Positions 23,658 to 36,328 of a stretch of DNA of 64,000 bases are shown here, piece by piece. Every line of letters starts with the position of its first letter. Within the stretch, counting starts at the first letter, position 1. Below the pieces are notes generated by a model. It had not been told where the DNA came from. It ran no database searches and saw nothing but the letters and a program-made list of their open reading frames with translations. The position numbers were made by a program, and so were the translations under genes. The stretch lies in NCBI GenBank assembly GCA_034766995.1, contig CM068313.1, positions 30,146,825 to 30,210,824 of the forward strand, in the 5' to 3' direction. This DNA comes from Acanthacorydalis orientalis (Eukaryota > Arthropoda > Insecta > Megaloptera > Corydalidae).

Positions 23658-24585
23658 TTGTATTTAAATAAATATATGTAATTTAGAAATTAAAACTACA
23701 CTTAAGAAATTTTATATTTTTTAACTTATTATTTCTTAGAAATATCTATAAATTTTTACTATGAGGTATATTCACATGCATTAAAACAACTCGTTTTTGA
23801 TTTAAATAATTTCTTAAAGGACATATTAGAACTCAGAAAAATATAGGTGAAAATTGAAATTTTTATTTTTTTATATAATTCGGACTTAAAAATAAACTGG
23901 AAATAATTATAGTAAATTAATAAGTGAAACATTTTTTTTATTATTTTGAGAATAGAAATTCAAATATGTTTCACGTTTTTGACATACAAATACAATAAAA
24001 TATTGCAAAAATATATTAGATCCAAAACTGAAAAAATAATTAAGTAGAATCCTGTAATAAATCTTAGAATTATCGAAAGATAATTTATTTTAAATACTTT
24101 AAAATAATTATATGTTTTTATTTCTTTCAGTTTATAGAAATTTCTGCTAAATCAGAGATGATGAAATGTTTTTATTTTGTTTATATTTATTACTATTTAT
24201 TATTTCTTAATAATAAAATATATCATAAACGATTTTACATATTATTCTGAATCCTGACATCATTTTTACGATGAATTTAAATAAATATTTAAGTTTTAGA
24301 TCTTAAAAATCCTTGTTTCATACGTATATATATATATACACGTTATATCCTGTAACAACTTACTTCATTTAACTACATTTATTTTATGTGAACGTTAAAA
24401 TACCAAGAATAATAGGAATAGCAAATTTTGTCGTAAAATATTTGAAACTTTATAATGATTTGCTTGAAGTAATTCAATGAAATGAAATAAAATTATTCAA
24501 AATGAAAACAGTCAAGTTGTAAATGAAGATGAGGAATTTTTTTTCTTAACTCATATAAATAACTTCTTTATTCAAATAATATTAG

Positions 24586-24588
<3 letters not shown>

Positions 24589-24641
<53 letters not shown>

Positions 24642-24642
24642 A
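24589..24642. repeat. (TA)n tract
   Basis: About 48 bp pure, then GTATAATG. Confidence 0.95.
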
Positions 24643-24814
24643 ATGAGTATTAATAACTTTGATTTATTTGCAGATTAGTTTTACAGAGTTAAAATAAAGT
24701 TCAGTATATTTTGACATGCATAATATTTCAGTGAAATTTAATATGATGACCTGAAGAGTTTCAGGCATGAATTTTACGACCGAAAAATGTTCTAATTACT
24801 CTCTAAAGTTAATT

Positions 24815-24965
24815 ACATACCTAATTTAGAGTACGGCTGGGTCTGGTCATAAAAAATCTCTGAAGCACAGTAAAAGTGTGCGTGTTCAAACTACGCGTGG
24901 CGAAAATAGAACGCTTATGAAATTATGTACATGTATTGACAGTTAACAGCCAGCAATTCTAGATA
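24815..24965. other. Small GC-richer island
   Basis: About 150 bp with TAGAGTACGGCTGGGTCTGG and TACGCGTGGCGAAAATAG. No open frame and no motif I can name. Confidence 0.25.
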
Positions 24966-25050
24966 TAACGTGTTTATTATATTTATACTTATGTATTTGC
25001 AAACGTATGTATGAATGTACATATAAAGGTACATACACAAACACACAAAC

Positions 25051-25052
<2 letters not shown>

Positions 25053-25095
<43 letters not shown>
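25053..25095. repeat. (TA)n tract
   Basis: Preceded by ACATACACAAACACACAAACG. Confidence 0.95.
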
Positions 25096-25098
<3 letters not shown>

Positions 25099-26589
25099 AA
25101 ATATAGATAAATTGTAATTGTATTAAATTAAAACATTCTTAGGACAAATGGTATTATTTTCTTTAACAAAGTTTAATGGAGACAAACCAAAATGACAAGT
25201 TGTAAACTCAATGTTTACAGTGATCATCACAAAAGTTAATCAATTTCTATTAAATCATCACCATTTAAGAATTACTATTATATGAAAGAGAGTGCAATTT
25301 ATATGAGAGTGTGTAATTAATAATATTTTATAATCTTAAATTATCAATATATGTATATATATATATATTTATTATCAATAATGCATTTTTTAAAATTTTA
25401 TTAAATATTTATCATACTATTACCTCACATTCAAGTTTTTCAAATAGCATTCGATATACAAAAACAATAATATTTTAAAAATATAAGAAATTATTTTTAA
25501 TCTAATAATCAATATAAATACAATCGTAGTTTTATAACTACACAAGAATAACATATTTGAGTTTTATGTGAAGCATATTTTCTAGAATTGTAATATTAAT
25601 TAATGCTTAAAAACTTTAATTATTAGATTTTCATTAGCATCTTTTGATAGAAAATTCTAAAATAATTAATTCAATAGAAATGTTATCTATATATGTTAAT
25701 TTTTATATTTAATAATTTTTTATTTATTTAATATTGATAATAATATCTATGAAATAATTAAGTTTCTTATTCTAATTTCAAAGTTTAACTTCAAGCCCAA
25801 ACTTGAAAATACTTATTAAAAATACTGTTTTTAATATAGTTAGTATGATTACCATATGTTAAAAAAATAGTTTTATTTTCTTAGATGTGACTTTGATTAT
25901 AACATTATTTTATATTAAAAAATCAAGTGTAGTACATATTTTGTCTTAGTCCCTATTTGATGACGTGCCGCAATTCATTTCGTGATCCTAAGAATACGAA
26001 TCATAGTTATTTTATGTTATTGACGCAAATTCACGTTGAGGTTTTCATCGCGAAGAAAGCACATAAAACAATCGAATAACCACTTATACAAAAATGCACT
26101 TTACTTGACTTTTATTGCTATTTTATTATATGATCTATATTGAAATTTATATTCTTAATAATTAAATGTGTATGTATTTAGATTTTTATTCAATTTCTTA
26201 TGATCTTGAAATGATTATAATTAAATATTTATTTTATTAAGTATTTTCAATTTTTTAATAACAAAGTTACTTTTTTAAATGAAATATTTTAAAAAATTAT
26301 TATTTTTTATAGATTTTGATATGTTTACATAATAAAGCATATAGTTACAAAGTAATTAATTTTGCTAATAAAAAAAGTATGCATGTACAGAAGCTATAAA
26401 ACAATTAACAAAGGTTTACGAAACAATTAATATTCGACGCACTAATATGAAAATGATAAATTATATGTACGCAATATATATGCACACACGAAACATAATA
26501 AATAATAATTTCAAATAAATGCACTCATATTTCAATACATCAACGCCTACATTTTGCATTAATATAATAATACATACTAGAGTTTTTGG

Positions 26590-26740
26590 GGCTCTAATGT
26601 TTGTATCGTACAAACATACATATGTACGTTCATAGTGGTGTAGTGTAGGTAGTGGTAACACTGATTGCAGGCATCACGCACGAATAGTTCTTATAGTCGC
26701 CACCATGACCGACAAAATCTCACGTCGTACTACATAACCT
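26590..26740 (+). other. GC-richer island with Kozak-like ATG
   Basis: GTCGCCACCATGACCGACAA at about 26696 is a textbook-strong start context. The frame closes after ten codons (MTDKISRRTT, then TAA). Unless it is a short upstream frame or is spliced early, this is probably chance. The rest of the island is unassigned. Confidence 0.22.
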
Positions 26741-27153
26741 ATCTTTATATTCAATGTTCATTTGTATTAATTTATTCGCATGAAATTCGAAATTTGTGCA
26801 CGTGAACAACACGTATATATGCATGTAATTTCTCATGTGTTATGTAAATGGAACGAGTTTTATTTTACAATGGCCATATTTTCATTTTATATGTTCCGGA
26901 AATTTACGTTTCACTTCATATGATTTTTTATTATGTATAAAACAGTTGCAATTAAGTGTTTAATCGTATTTTTTTATTTTTATTTGATCATGTGTACATG
27001 TACAAAAATAAAAATATGATTTTCATGCTACGAAATGACTGCCGTTAGGGGGAAAACTTGTATATCATTTTTTTATATTTTGACATTTATAACGATGAAA
27101 ATAGTAGTAAAAATAAATTTACCGACATCAACAAATAAACTCTACACTTTCAA

Positions 27154-27155
<2 letters not shown>

Positions 27156-27210
<55 letters not shown>
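27156..27210. repeat. (TA)n tract
   Basis: 54 bp, then GTACGAGAG. Confidence 0.95.
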
Positions 27211-27213
<3 letters not shown>

Positions 27214-28273
27214 GAGAGAAAGACTATTACAGGAGCATATATATATATTTGTTATCGAACTGTTCATTATATTATAATTAATACTTATTATACATAAACA
27301 TATCTTTGCTTTAAAGCTACACACTTTTTACTTCTCTTTCAGAATTATTTTGCAATGATTAAATGAGTCTCAAATATTTACATGAATTTTTTTAAAATAA
27401 TATTAATATTCATTGAATGTAAGGGAAAAGAATATTCCTGCCAATAACAGATATTAAAGGATCAATTTTCAGTTCATATATTGGTGTTCGTATTAGCATT
27501 TTAATGCATTCGTTCTTATGAAAGATATTTATTTTATTTAGCTAACTTGAAAAATAGAAAAATTCATTTTAAAAACTATAAAAAACATTTACACTCATAA
27601 ATTACATACTATCTACAAAATAAAATATAAACAAACTAAAAAGAATTATATAGTAAATAATATAATAATTTTCTTTTGTTTTTTTTTAAAAGCTGAAAAT
27701 TTTGCAGCAAACACGTACACAAAATAATTCTTTAATACTTATTTCGGTATAAATAGAATCCTTTTTATGATTATAATAAACAAACAATGTAATGTATAGT
27801 AAATGATATTAAAAATCAATAAATACATAAAAAAATTATAAATAAGGAATTATATATTTAGAAGAAGATATTTCATTTAATCTTCACTCAAGTTATTATA
27901 CTAATGAAGGCTATATTTAATTAAATTACATAAATACCATTATTATAGATGTATTAAATCTATTTTCCAGTTTATTTTAGACTGTATCAAATATAACTGT
28001 TAACTGAAAAGTGACAAGAATAGTATAGAGCATTTGAAATTATTTTATTTCATAGTTTGGTTCAACTGCATGGGATTTTTTGAATTTTTAATCATAAATC
28101 AATTTAAAAACCATGATTAGAAATTACAATATTATTAGAGAGCTTTATAGTTCTAGTTATTAGATATAAAAAAGGGAATTTAAATCATGATCGAAGACTA
28201 ATCGAAAGCGTTCTTATTAAATTCGAAAATAATTGGCTAAGACACATACTTTATTCATGTAATTCAAGTTACA

Positions 28274-28305
<32 letters not shown>

Positions 28306-28510
28306 AGTGTACAAGTGTTTATGAAATTATATTGAACTAAGTTAATTTATTTATGGTTATAATCAAAATTGGATATTGCGGTAAATTTAACACAAAATTA
28401 CATTTTCATGCGAATGCTCTGTATACTGAATTATAATACAACTTTGCTGAACATAATCGTCTCATTCAGTTTCCATCATGTGCAATTGAATTCATTTATA
28501 ACTTCAATTG

Positions 28511-28558
28511 TATATATATATATATATATATATATAAATATAAATATATACATATATA
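28511..28558. repeat. (TA)n tract with AAATAT breaks
   Basis: 26 bp pure, then AAATATAAATATATACATATATAT. A 29-bp tract also lies at 28271-28299. Confidence 0.9.
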
Positions 28559-28677
28559 TTTGTATAAAGAACGAAATTCAAAACTTCACTTCAATAACAC
28601 TTAAGAGAAGTCATTGACATAAGTACATGTGAAGTTCACGAAGTGAGGTATTCATCTAGTACAGGATCAATAGTAGG

Positions 28678-28679
<2 letters not shown>

Positions 28680-28739
<60 letters not shown>
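28680..28739. repeat. (TA)n tract
   Basis: 60 bp uninterrupted. Confidence 0.95.
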
Positions 28740-28742
<3 letters not shown>

Positions 28743-29176
28743 ATAAATATTTAAATTAGTATAATTCGATTAATACATCTCAGTTATATAACTGTCAGGG
28801 AGGCTCAAGATTTTTCTACACCACAGTGCAATCAATGAGTAGTCAACTGTATATTAAAAATAATTTTCTTAAATATTAAAAAGTATCATAAAATAAATTA
28901 TAATGTTCTATAATAATAATTGATTCATAGTTCAATGAGTTTGAAATTAAAATATCAAATGTTTATTTAATTTGTAATTTTAATTATTTAGGCACTATAA
29001 AATTTTGATTGAATCATTTTTTACCACACGTTTTTATTTTTATTTCTTTAACGGTTTCACCTTATTCTATATAAATAAAGTACCCATAATGTATTTATCA
29101 AAATTTTTAAATTATTATAAATATATTACGTTTTAAAAAATATATAAGTAATAGCATCTATAAATGTTATTTTATA

Positions 29177-29181
<5 letters not shown>

Positions 29182-29219
<38 letters not shown>
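29182..29219. repeat. (TA)n tract
   Basis: 38 bp. Confidence 0.95.
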
Positions 29220-29222
<3 letters not shown>

Positions 29223-29724
29223 AAAATCATGTTTTCATGAATAAATAAAGTGTTGATACACACACAAAAAAGACACTACTTTTTACGACACGTTGAATAT
29301 GAAGTACGTAAAGATAATTTGAAACTTCTCATACCATTATTTTTCCCCAACGACGTATAGTGCGGCAGCATTTTCACTAAAGTTAATTACAATTTTATCT
29401 GATACAGCCATCCTGATGGTATTCAAGAATATGTACTTGTAGAAACCTCTTTCATTATATGATACAATCAATGTCCAACAAAGTCAAAATCAACTATATG
29501 TAAAATAGTGAAAACTTATTCGAATTTTAAATATATCTACGTAATTTATCTTCTACCTATGATTAATTGTATTATAATAACTATAGTTTCATACATTTTC
29601 ATGTTAAACTTTTATTTTTAAATGAACATTTTAAATAAAGTTTAATGTTTGTCGTTTTTGAAAATTATTTTGTTATTGGAATAATTACTAAAAAGTACAT
29701 GCATGTTTTTACTTGATTAATGTA

Positions 29725-29727
<3 letters not shown>

Positions 29728-29755
<28 letters not shown>
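29728..29755. repeat. (TA)n tract
   Basis: 28 bp, ends in ACACATATAAG. Confidence 0.93.
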
Positions 29756-29763
<8 letters not shown>

Positions 29764-29847
29764 AGTACGATTAAATTTGTTTTATATTACGATATTAATA
29801 TTTATATATTTGATGTGGAAAATTATATTAAAAAATAATAATTATAA

Positions 29848-29850
<3 letters not shown>

Positions 29851-29887
<37 letters not shown>
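29851..29887. repeat. (TA)n tract
   Basis: 37 bp, 95 bp after the preceding tract. Confidence 0.95.
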
Positions 29888-29889
<2 letters not shown>

Positions 29890-30778
29890 AATATCCTAAT
29901 AGTAACAGAAATATTATTTAATAAATCTACATTATAAATAAATAATCAGAAATAATTACCAACAAGTAATTTTTTTCATTGATTTTAAATATTTAAAAGT
30001 GACGATACTATTTTTAATAATCAGTTTTGCTCCGCTCTGTTTCTTACAAACTTTTGAAAGCTGTAGATAAGTTATCGAACAAAAATGCTATTATTATATT
30101 GTCATTGTCAGTTGAAAAATTGAGAATTATTTGTGAACCTTACTTTATCTTGATATTTCAGTGTTAATTATCAACTGAATAATTTTAACAACTTGGAAAC
30201 CCTTAAAAATTATTGAATTTTGGAAAAATCTTTTAATAAAATATATAAAAAAAATAATTAAATACATCTTCGTTGAAAAATTGATCCGTTTCAAAAATAC
30301 AAATTATAGATATTAACAAATTGGTTTAAATATGACAATTTTTATAATTACCACAAATAATAAGATAAATCTTATTATTTTTCTTAAAAATAGTCTATTA
30401 TAAAATCATCATTTTTTATTAATTTTTAATTAATATAAATTTATATTTCATAACTTAATTCGACATTTTGTTTTTAAAAAATGATGTCTAGTAATAGTAA
30501 ACGTCTGAATAATATTTATCTTGTACTTATAGAGTTTTGCAATTTGATTTAAATATGAAAAAAACTGATTTCTTTGGAACTTTTTTTCCATAGAATTAAA
30601 ATCAATCATACGAGTAGTAATTGACAAAATGAATTGTTTAAAATTTTGGAAAAAATGAAAAATAATGAATTATTTCCTAAAGATTTGAAATAGTTTTTAA
30701 ATACTTAATAAATGATAGATTAGATAACTGAATATAGGAATACGTATTTTGCAAAATAAGCATTTCTATTACCATCAT

Positions 30779-30786
<8 letters not shown>

Positions 30787-30837
<51 letters not shown>

Positions 30838-30863
30838 AATATATATATATATATATATATATA
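30787..30863. repeat. (TA)n tract in two blocks
   Basis: Split by GTATGTAAATA; lies 100 bp before the island at 30960. Confidence 0.93.
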
Positions 30864-30959
30864 AATTTCTATGATATGTAAACATATTACCTTTAAATAA
30901 GCAATATCTTACATACATGTGTATATCTAACATAATATCTTTTCATGTCCTAATTCTGT

Positions 30960-31290
30960 ACTAAAAATGCTTGCTAGACGTTGTCGAGAAAAATATCAGA
31001 ACAGGTCTGATGGGGGCGTCGGTTACGCCTACATATTCGTGCGGCGTCGTCTGTGTTCGCAAAACACAGGCCGGCATTAACAATAGATAGCCCGTGATCA
31101 CGCAATTCTATATTATTCACATATTCACTCGAGTACTTCTACAAGCAACACAAAATCCATAGACACATTCTTACTCGCTTTAGAAAAGGTTGAAACAATA
31201 ATAACTCAAACGGTATGTGTGTCTGTGGCACTTATTTGAATCGTATGGTCGACGGTGCGAAAACTTTCGAAGAATTCGGTTGAATATATA
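30960..31290. other. GC-richer island, CG-rich core
   Basis: About 330 bp. The core at 31005-31075 reads GATGGGGGCGTCGGTTACGC and then GTGCGGCGTCGTCTGTG. It includes CACAGGCCGGC and TGATCACG words and ends near GGTCGACGGTGCGAAAAC. No frame is open throughout. CG density suggests an unmethylated or constrained segment such as a conserved regulatory element. Confidence 0.35.
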
Positions 31291-31805
31291 TTTTTCAAAT
31301 TACGTTTAATTAATCAACAAGCAACGAATTAAATTGTAATGAATTAATTGTACTTATATATATTACAACATTCTTTTATACTCATGTTCAACATATATTT
31401 CAATAGAATATTTTTCACTTTTACCTACTAGAATTTTTCCCTCTTTTTTTATTATAATTCAAATCCACAATATATCTTTTTTATGATATGAAAGCAAATT
31501 TCATAAAAAATGTTACAGTTTCTAAATTTAATGAGATAGAAAATACATTATAATGTTAATAATTAAAAATATTAATAAATTGAATTTGTGAAAAACAAAT
31601 ATTTTTTTATTTCACTTCAAGAAAATAATTAATATAATCATATCAAAATGAAAAAACTTTCGCAAAAAAATAGAACATACTTTGTTAAAAAATAATTGAA
31701 TTCGATAAGTCATTTAAAAATACTTACTTTAAATGTTTGATTTTATGAAGTTGCAGAAAACAATTCATCTGAAATTAAAAAAATAATTACTTATTAGTTT
31801 TAAAT

Positions 31806-31866
31806 ATCTATCTATCTATTTATCTATCTATCTATTGCTCTCTATCTTTATATATATATATATATA
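31806..31866. repeat. (ATCT)n grading into (TA)n
   Basis: About seven ATCT/ATTT units to 31835, a GCTCTCTATCTT break, then 16 bp of TA. Confidence 0.9.
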
Positions 31867-31869
31867 CAC

Positions 31870-33900
31870 AATTATACATTATGAAAAATAAAAATGTCAA
31901 ATAAAGACTAATTAATTTGTAGACATCACAAAATATAAGTATAAAATACGTATGAAAAAAGTCTTGCCAGTATTAAGTACTAATAGCATGTTAAAATCTA
32001 CTACCAAACTGAAGAGAATTTTAAAAATAGACAACATTTGGTTTTCAAAAAAAGGTTAGAAAAAATTGGTCTCTGTGCATAGGTAAACATTGAAAAAAGT
32101 TCAAAGAACTAAAATAAAATGACGATAATTAAAAAAAATACTCTATGAAATATATAAAGAACAAAAATTGAAGCATTAAACTTTTTTTCAAACGTAAATA
32201 TAAAAAAATATTTATTATACAAAAACTTAACAAAAAAAATTAAGATTCTTAAACGATTATTATATAATTAAAAGATGCTAAAACAATCATAATTATAAAA
32301 TGTATACTTATTGAAAATATTGATTTAAGTAATAAAAATAACAATGCAATTAAGATTTTCCAGTAACTATGACATAAAAATTAACATATATAATATAATT
32401 TACACCATTTACACAAATCTAAATTAGTAATTTCCGCAAAAAGAATGAAAAAGAACATATGAAGATTATTTTAATAGGAAGCCCGTATTTTAAAATCAAA
32501 AATAACAAAACATAAAGCTGCAAGATAATTACAGAATAGATATTTTAAAGATAACCAAAAAAAACCATGCACTTTGCAAAACGGTAAAAAAATATATTAA
32601 ATCTTAAAAGCATTTCTGATAAATAATCAATACGTTTAACTGTAAAAAATCGTAATAATTCATATTTAGTGTTGTAACTACAAAATTATTTACAAGAAAA
32701 ATTATTACATGATTGCAAATAGAAATAGATAATGACATTAAGATAATTTTAGTACGATAATTAAAATAATACAGATAATAACATATTATTGTGCGGCATT
32801 ATTTGAGAAAAATATTTTTCATTATTGTAAAGGTGTGAACTAGACTCTGAAAACATTTAAAGGAAAATAAATAATAATATATTTTCTTAATATATAATAC
32901 ACAATTAAAAAATAGTAATTTATGTGTCGATAAAGTATTTTTATCAAACGAAAATAGAGTTGTTATAATTTTCCTTATAATTATTATTTTTCGTAAAATC
33001 AGGAGAAAAATATTACTTATAAATAATTATTAAAAATGGTATTTAAAATAGTATTGATTTGTAACTGATAAAAAAAGATTTTTCTAAGTATAAGGTTAAT
33101 TATTTATTTTTCAATACTAAAAAAATGTGAAATAAAAAATTCAAAAAATAGTTGTTCATTTTACAATTTCGGAAAAGTAAACATAACAAATATATAAACA
33201 TATAAAGAAATACCTCTCCATTAAAAAAAAAATTGGAATATTATGTTATGAGCTTGCATTGTATTATAATTTAAATTTTCCCTTTTTAAATCATAATTAA
33301 CTATTGAAAACAATTTATTAATTAAAAATTGAGTACATTCATTTATCGCAAAATAATTTAATATTTCAAGATTAAAGCACTGCTTGAAAAGAAAAAAAAT
33401 ATTTCAACTACAGTGTGAATACAACAAATATTTACATGAATCACATTGCTTGAATACAACACATAAATGGTATTTTTTTGTTTTAAAAACCTTTTCAATT
33501 TAAAATAATTATACAAGTCCTTCATTATTTTATCCACTTTAATTATTATGCTATGTACATAAAATTTAAATTTCAATAGTTTTATTTAATTTTATAATGA
33601 TTTAAAATAACTTTAAGTTAGTTTAATATGGTTGTGTTGAATGAGTTTTTAACAATATTCACGTGTAAGTGATGTGTTTTAAGTGTTAGTAGATACTAAA
33701 TTATCATATAATATTCCAGTGAAACCAAAACTTCCACAAGTTGACTTGTTGAACAGCTTACATAAGTATTACACAATCAACTAATATCTAAGACAAATTT
33801 GTGTACATTTTCTTAATTAAAAAGTGATATTTTAAAGTAGTTAAGGATTATTAAAACAATGACAAGAATGTAATATGTTCTTTTAATAATAAATACTCAC
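31870..33900. other. A-rich background, no gene
   Basis: Two kb with no TA array. By eye A clearly exceeds T on the plus strand for much of it, a local strand skew. The minus frame at 33358-33576 is featureless. Confidence 0.45.
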
Positions 33901-33904
33901 ATTT

Positions 33905-33995
33905 ATCGTCACTTTGTCCCCAACGTGGCCGTCTGCCACCATCTAACGAATGTGGTGTACACCGAAATTTTCACATGGATAAGTTTCAAGTGTAA
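33905..33995. other. Small GC-richer island
   Basis: CTTTGTCCCCAACGTGGCC and TCTGCCACCATCTAACG lie in otherwise AT-rich DNA. A plus frame from GTG at 33925 stays open for 75 codons but has no recognised motif. Confidence 0.22.
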
Positions 33996-34001
33996 TTCAT
34001 T

Positions 34002-34025
34002 AAGTAGTAATTTAAGTAGTAATTC
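34002..34025 (+). repeat. 12-bp tandem duplication
   Basis: AAGTAGTAATTT is followed immediately by AAGTAGTAATTC. Confidence 0.7.
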
Positions 34026-34282
34026 ATTCGTTCTTAGGAATTTTTCATGTTTAAAAATATTATGTCGAAAAACAAATAAACAGTTTTTTTTTTATTTCAT
34101 GTTTCTTTCTATTTTTCCATCAATTTTGACCAGCTATATCTTAGTAGTTTAATAAAAAGTTTTCAATTTGCATGAAATATTTATTTTAAATTAAAACATA
34201 TATCATTTAATATACTTAGTACGTTTATTTATTAAATAGTTTCCTTTTTACTATTCTGATTGTACAAGATACACAATACATA

Positions 34283-34328
34283 CATATATATATATCTATA
34301 CATATATATATATATACATATATATATA
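34283..34328. repeat. Interrupted (TA)n tract
   Basis: ATATCTATACATA and TACATA breaks; followed by GTGGTG. Confidence 0.9.
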
Positions 34329-34429
34329 GTGGTGTAAAATTACGGATAAACATAGAAAGATAACCATTTTAGTTCAAAATTGAACAATCAGTTCAAGAGG
34401 AGAAGCATAACATAACACTTGATATTGAA

Positions 34430-34525
34430 ATTTCAAAACACTTGGGCGCTGCACATCTGCAGTTCAGCTCGAAATCAAAATTCTATGATCCGTAAGAATA
34501 CACCTGAAGGCCAATATTGAACACA
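34430..34525. other. Small GC-richer island
   Basis: Contains CTTGGGCGCTGCACATCTGC, with a small CTGCA/TGCAG inverted pair, and ACACCTGAAGGCC. No coding potential seen. Confidence 0.22.
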
Positions 34526-34812
34526 CGTTTTTATCTTTTTATAAAATATGAAATATTCAACTGGAGAATGCAATATTTGAAACTGACTTACATGAATACA
34601 TATAAAAAGTAAATTTCAATCCAGTTGACAAAGTTAACACGTTATTTTTCATTATTATATACACAGATAAAGTTTACATATAATTTCTATAAATGAATGA
34701 TTGTATTCCATATTTACACATTTTTTTTAAGTTTATTAATGAATAATTTGCAATATCACCGGTAATATAATTTCTAATTAATTTGTAATACTTTTGTCCA
34801 CTTTAAATCATT

Positions 34813-34817
<5 letters not shown>

Positions 34818-34861
<44 letters not shown>
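34818..34861. repeat. (TA)n tract
   Basis: 44 bp. Confidence 0.95.
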
Positions 34862-34864
<3 letters not shown>

Positions 34865-35104
34865 GAATTTGCATAATTGTTTGTGTGAGGGTGTTTCGTA
34901 CATTAAAATATCATTTATAGAATAATAATCAGGTTGAATGTTTCAATTAAACTGATAAATAGAAGCGTGCAGATATACAAATTGAATAATTTTTGTCTCA
35001 GTTAGTACGTCATTAATTTAAGTATGTATATAATATGATATTAATGAACAGCTAAAGCGATTAAATTTATTGCATAATGAAATTCATATTATAACGTACA
35101 TAAA

Positions 35105-35250
35105 TATACGAGACCCCGCGCCCAGCTTACATTGATATGATTAATACTCGTACGACACATCAGATTAAAACGTAATTCGTTGTCGGTATACTCTATGTCG
35201 AAACACGTCAGTTTCGGTATGTAGAGACATTTTGTTCAGTTATGTGTAAA
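35105..35250. other. Small GC-richer island
   Basis: Starts with GAGACCCCGCGCCCAGC, a strikingly GC-rich 17-mer, then mixed sequence with TACTCGTACGACAC and CGAAACACGTCAG. No open frame. Confidence 0.25.
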
Positions 35251-35586
35251 AAAGCAAAGTCAGTTGCACTTATTTTACGTCAGCTTTAATGAATTTTTGT
35301 TATATAATCATAGAGAAATGCATTAATTTGTTCAAATTAAATTTGAATATGGCAATATAAGCTTTTGTATAATTTATCATAATATCGAATATAAAAAATT
35401 ACTTTCTCAAATATATTGCGTGTTTAGTAAAGAAATTATAATAAATTAACACATATTAGAAAAAGTAATTTTTATACGTTAAAAAATTAGTTAAAAATAA
35501 AGATAGATCGCAAGTATATAATAAAAGAGAAAATTATTCTATATTAAATATTTTTTTTGTCATGCAACTACTAAACAAATCATATT

Positions 35587-35589
<3 letters not shown>

Positions 35590-35629
<40 letters not shown>
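35590..35629. repeat. (TA)n tract
   Basis: 40 bp, followed by TGTATATGTATG. Confidence 0.95.
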
Positions 35630-35633
<4 letters not shown>

Positions 35634-35930
35634 ATATGTATGTAAAACCTGAAATGAAATATGTTTAATTTATTGACCTCAAAACATTCAATAAACATAT
35701 AGTATATATCGACCGATATATATTTTGTATTAGCTATAAATAAAAAAAAAATATTGTTAGGAATTTGACGTAAGAAGACAGAAAATAATTGTTCAGTAAC
35801 GAGACTTGTCGTTGGAGATAAAAATAGTATAAAGAAAATAATAAAAAATTGAACTTTTTCCAAATGTTCACTATTTGAGAAGAACAACTACTATCACAAG
35901 AAGATTGAGAGCTAATACAAGCAAAAGGTT

Positions 35931-35966
35931 GTTGTTGGGGTCGCACCCCCAGGTATAGCCAACAAC
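35931..35966. repeat. Nested inverted repeat GTTGTTGG...CCAACAAC
   Basis: The outer arms GTTGTTGG (35931-35938) and CCAACAAC (35959-35966) partly overlap an inner stem GGGGT (35937-35941) / ACCCC (35945-35949) with loop CGC. It lies in a short GC-rich patch at the edge of AT-rich DNA. Confidence 0.55.
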
Positions 35967-35969
35967 ACC

Positions 35970-35993
35970 AACATGATCAAATACATGATCAAA
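35970..35993 (+). repeat. 12-bp tandem duplication ACATGATCAAAT
   Basis: Two exact adjacent copies of ACATGATCAAAT, each holding the palindrome TGATCA. Confidence 0.75.
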
Positions 35994-36052
35994 TACGTGA
36001 AAAAAAGTAAAAATTGAAAATAAAGCTTCAAAATTAAACATACTAGAATACC

Positions 36053-36054
<2 letters not shown>

Positions 36055-36094
<40 letters not shown>
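36055..36094. repeat. (TA)n tract upstream of 58-bp repeat A
   Basis: 40 bp; repeat A begins 65 bp on. Confidence 0.95.
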
Positions 36095-36098
<4 letters not shown>

Positions 36099-36158
36099 TA
36101 AAAAGTGTCATTAACAAACAAATAACAAAAAAATCATTACAATTGATTTATACTTTAT

Positions 36159-36217
36159 TTTTGACCAATTTTTGCAATAAAAATATGAATCGAAGTACCT
36201 TATATTAAAAAGTAAAA
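36159..36217 (+). repeat. 58-bp dispersed repeat, copy A
   Basis: TTTGACCAATTTTTGCAATA, continuing AAAATATGAATCGAAGTACC. It matches 37928-37985 with about six differences and starts about 65 bp after a (TA)n tract. No coding frame; origin unknown. Confidence 0.75.
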
Positions 36218-36316
36218 GTATAAAATTATAATTTTAAAATTATGAACTAAGGTACATACTAAAAGCTATATAATTGAATCCAAAAAGAATCAGTTACTTA
36301 TAACTATCTGAGAATG

Positions 36317-36328
36317 GCACACGTGTCG
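36317..36328. promoter_or_regulatory. E-box palindrome ACACGTGT
   Basis: CACGTG at 36320-36325 lies within the 8-bp palindrome ACACGTGT. This is a bHLH-type core; a single site is weak evidence. Confidence 0.2.

Larger units (their letters stand above)
23660..26589. other. AT-rich background, no gene
   Basis: Apart from the 24815 island and two TA tracts only short TA runs occur (24325, 25354). A mildly GC-richer patch at 25955-26070 (GACGTGCCGC, ATCGCGAAGAAAGC) has no frame. Confidence 0.45.
27211..30786. other. AT-rich background, no gene
   Basis: Six TA tracts as listed. A weakly GC-richer patch at 29340-29420 (CCCCAACGACGTATAGTGCGG) is the only other contrast. Confidence 0.45.
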
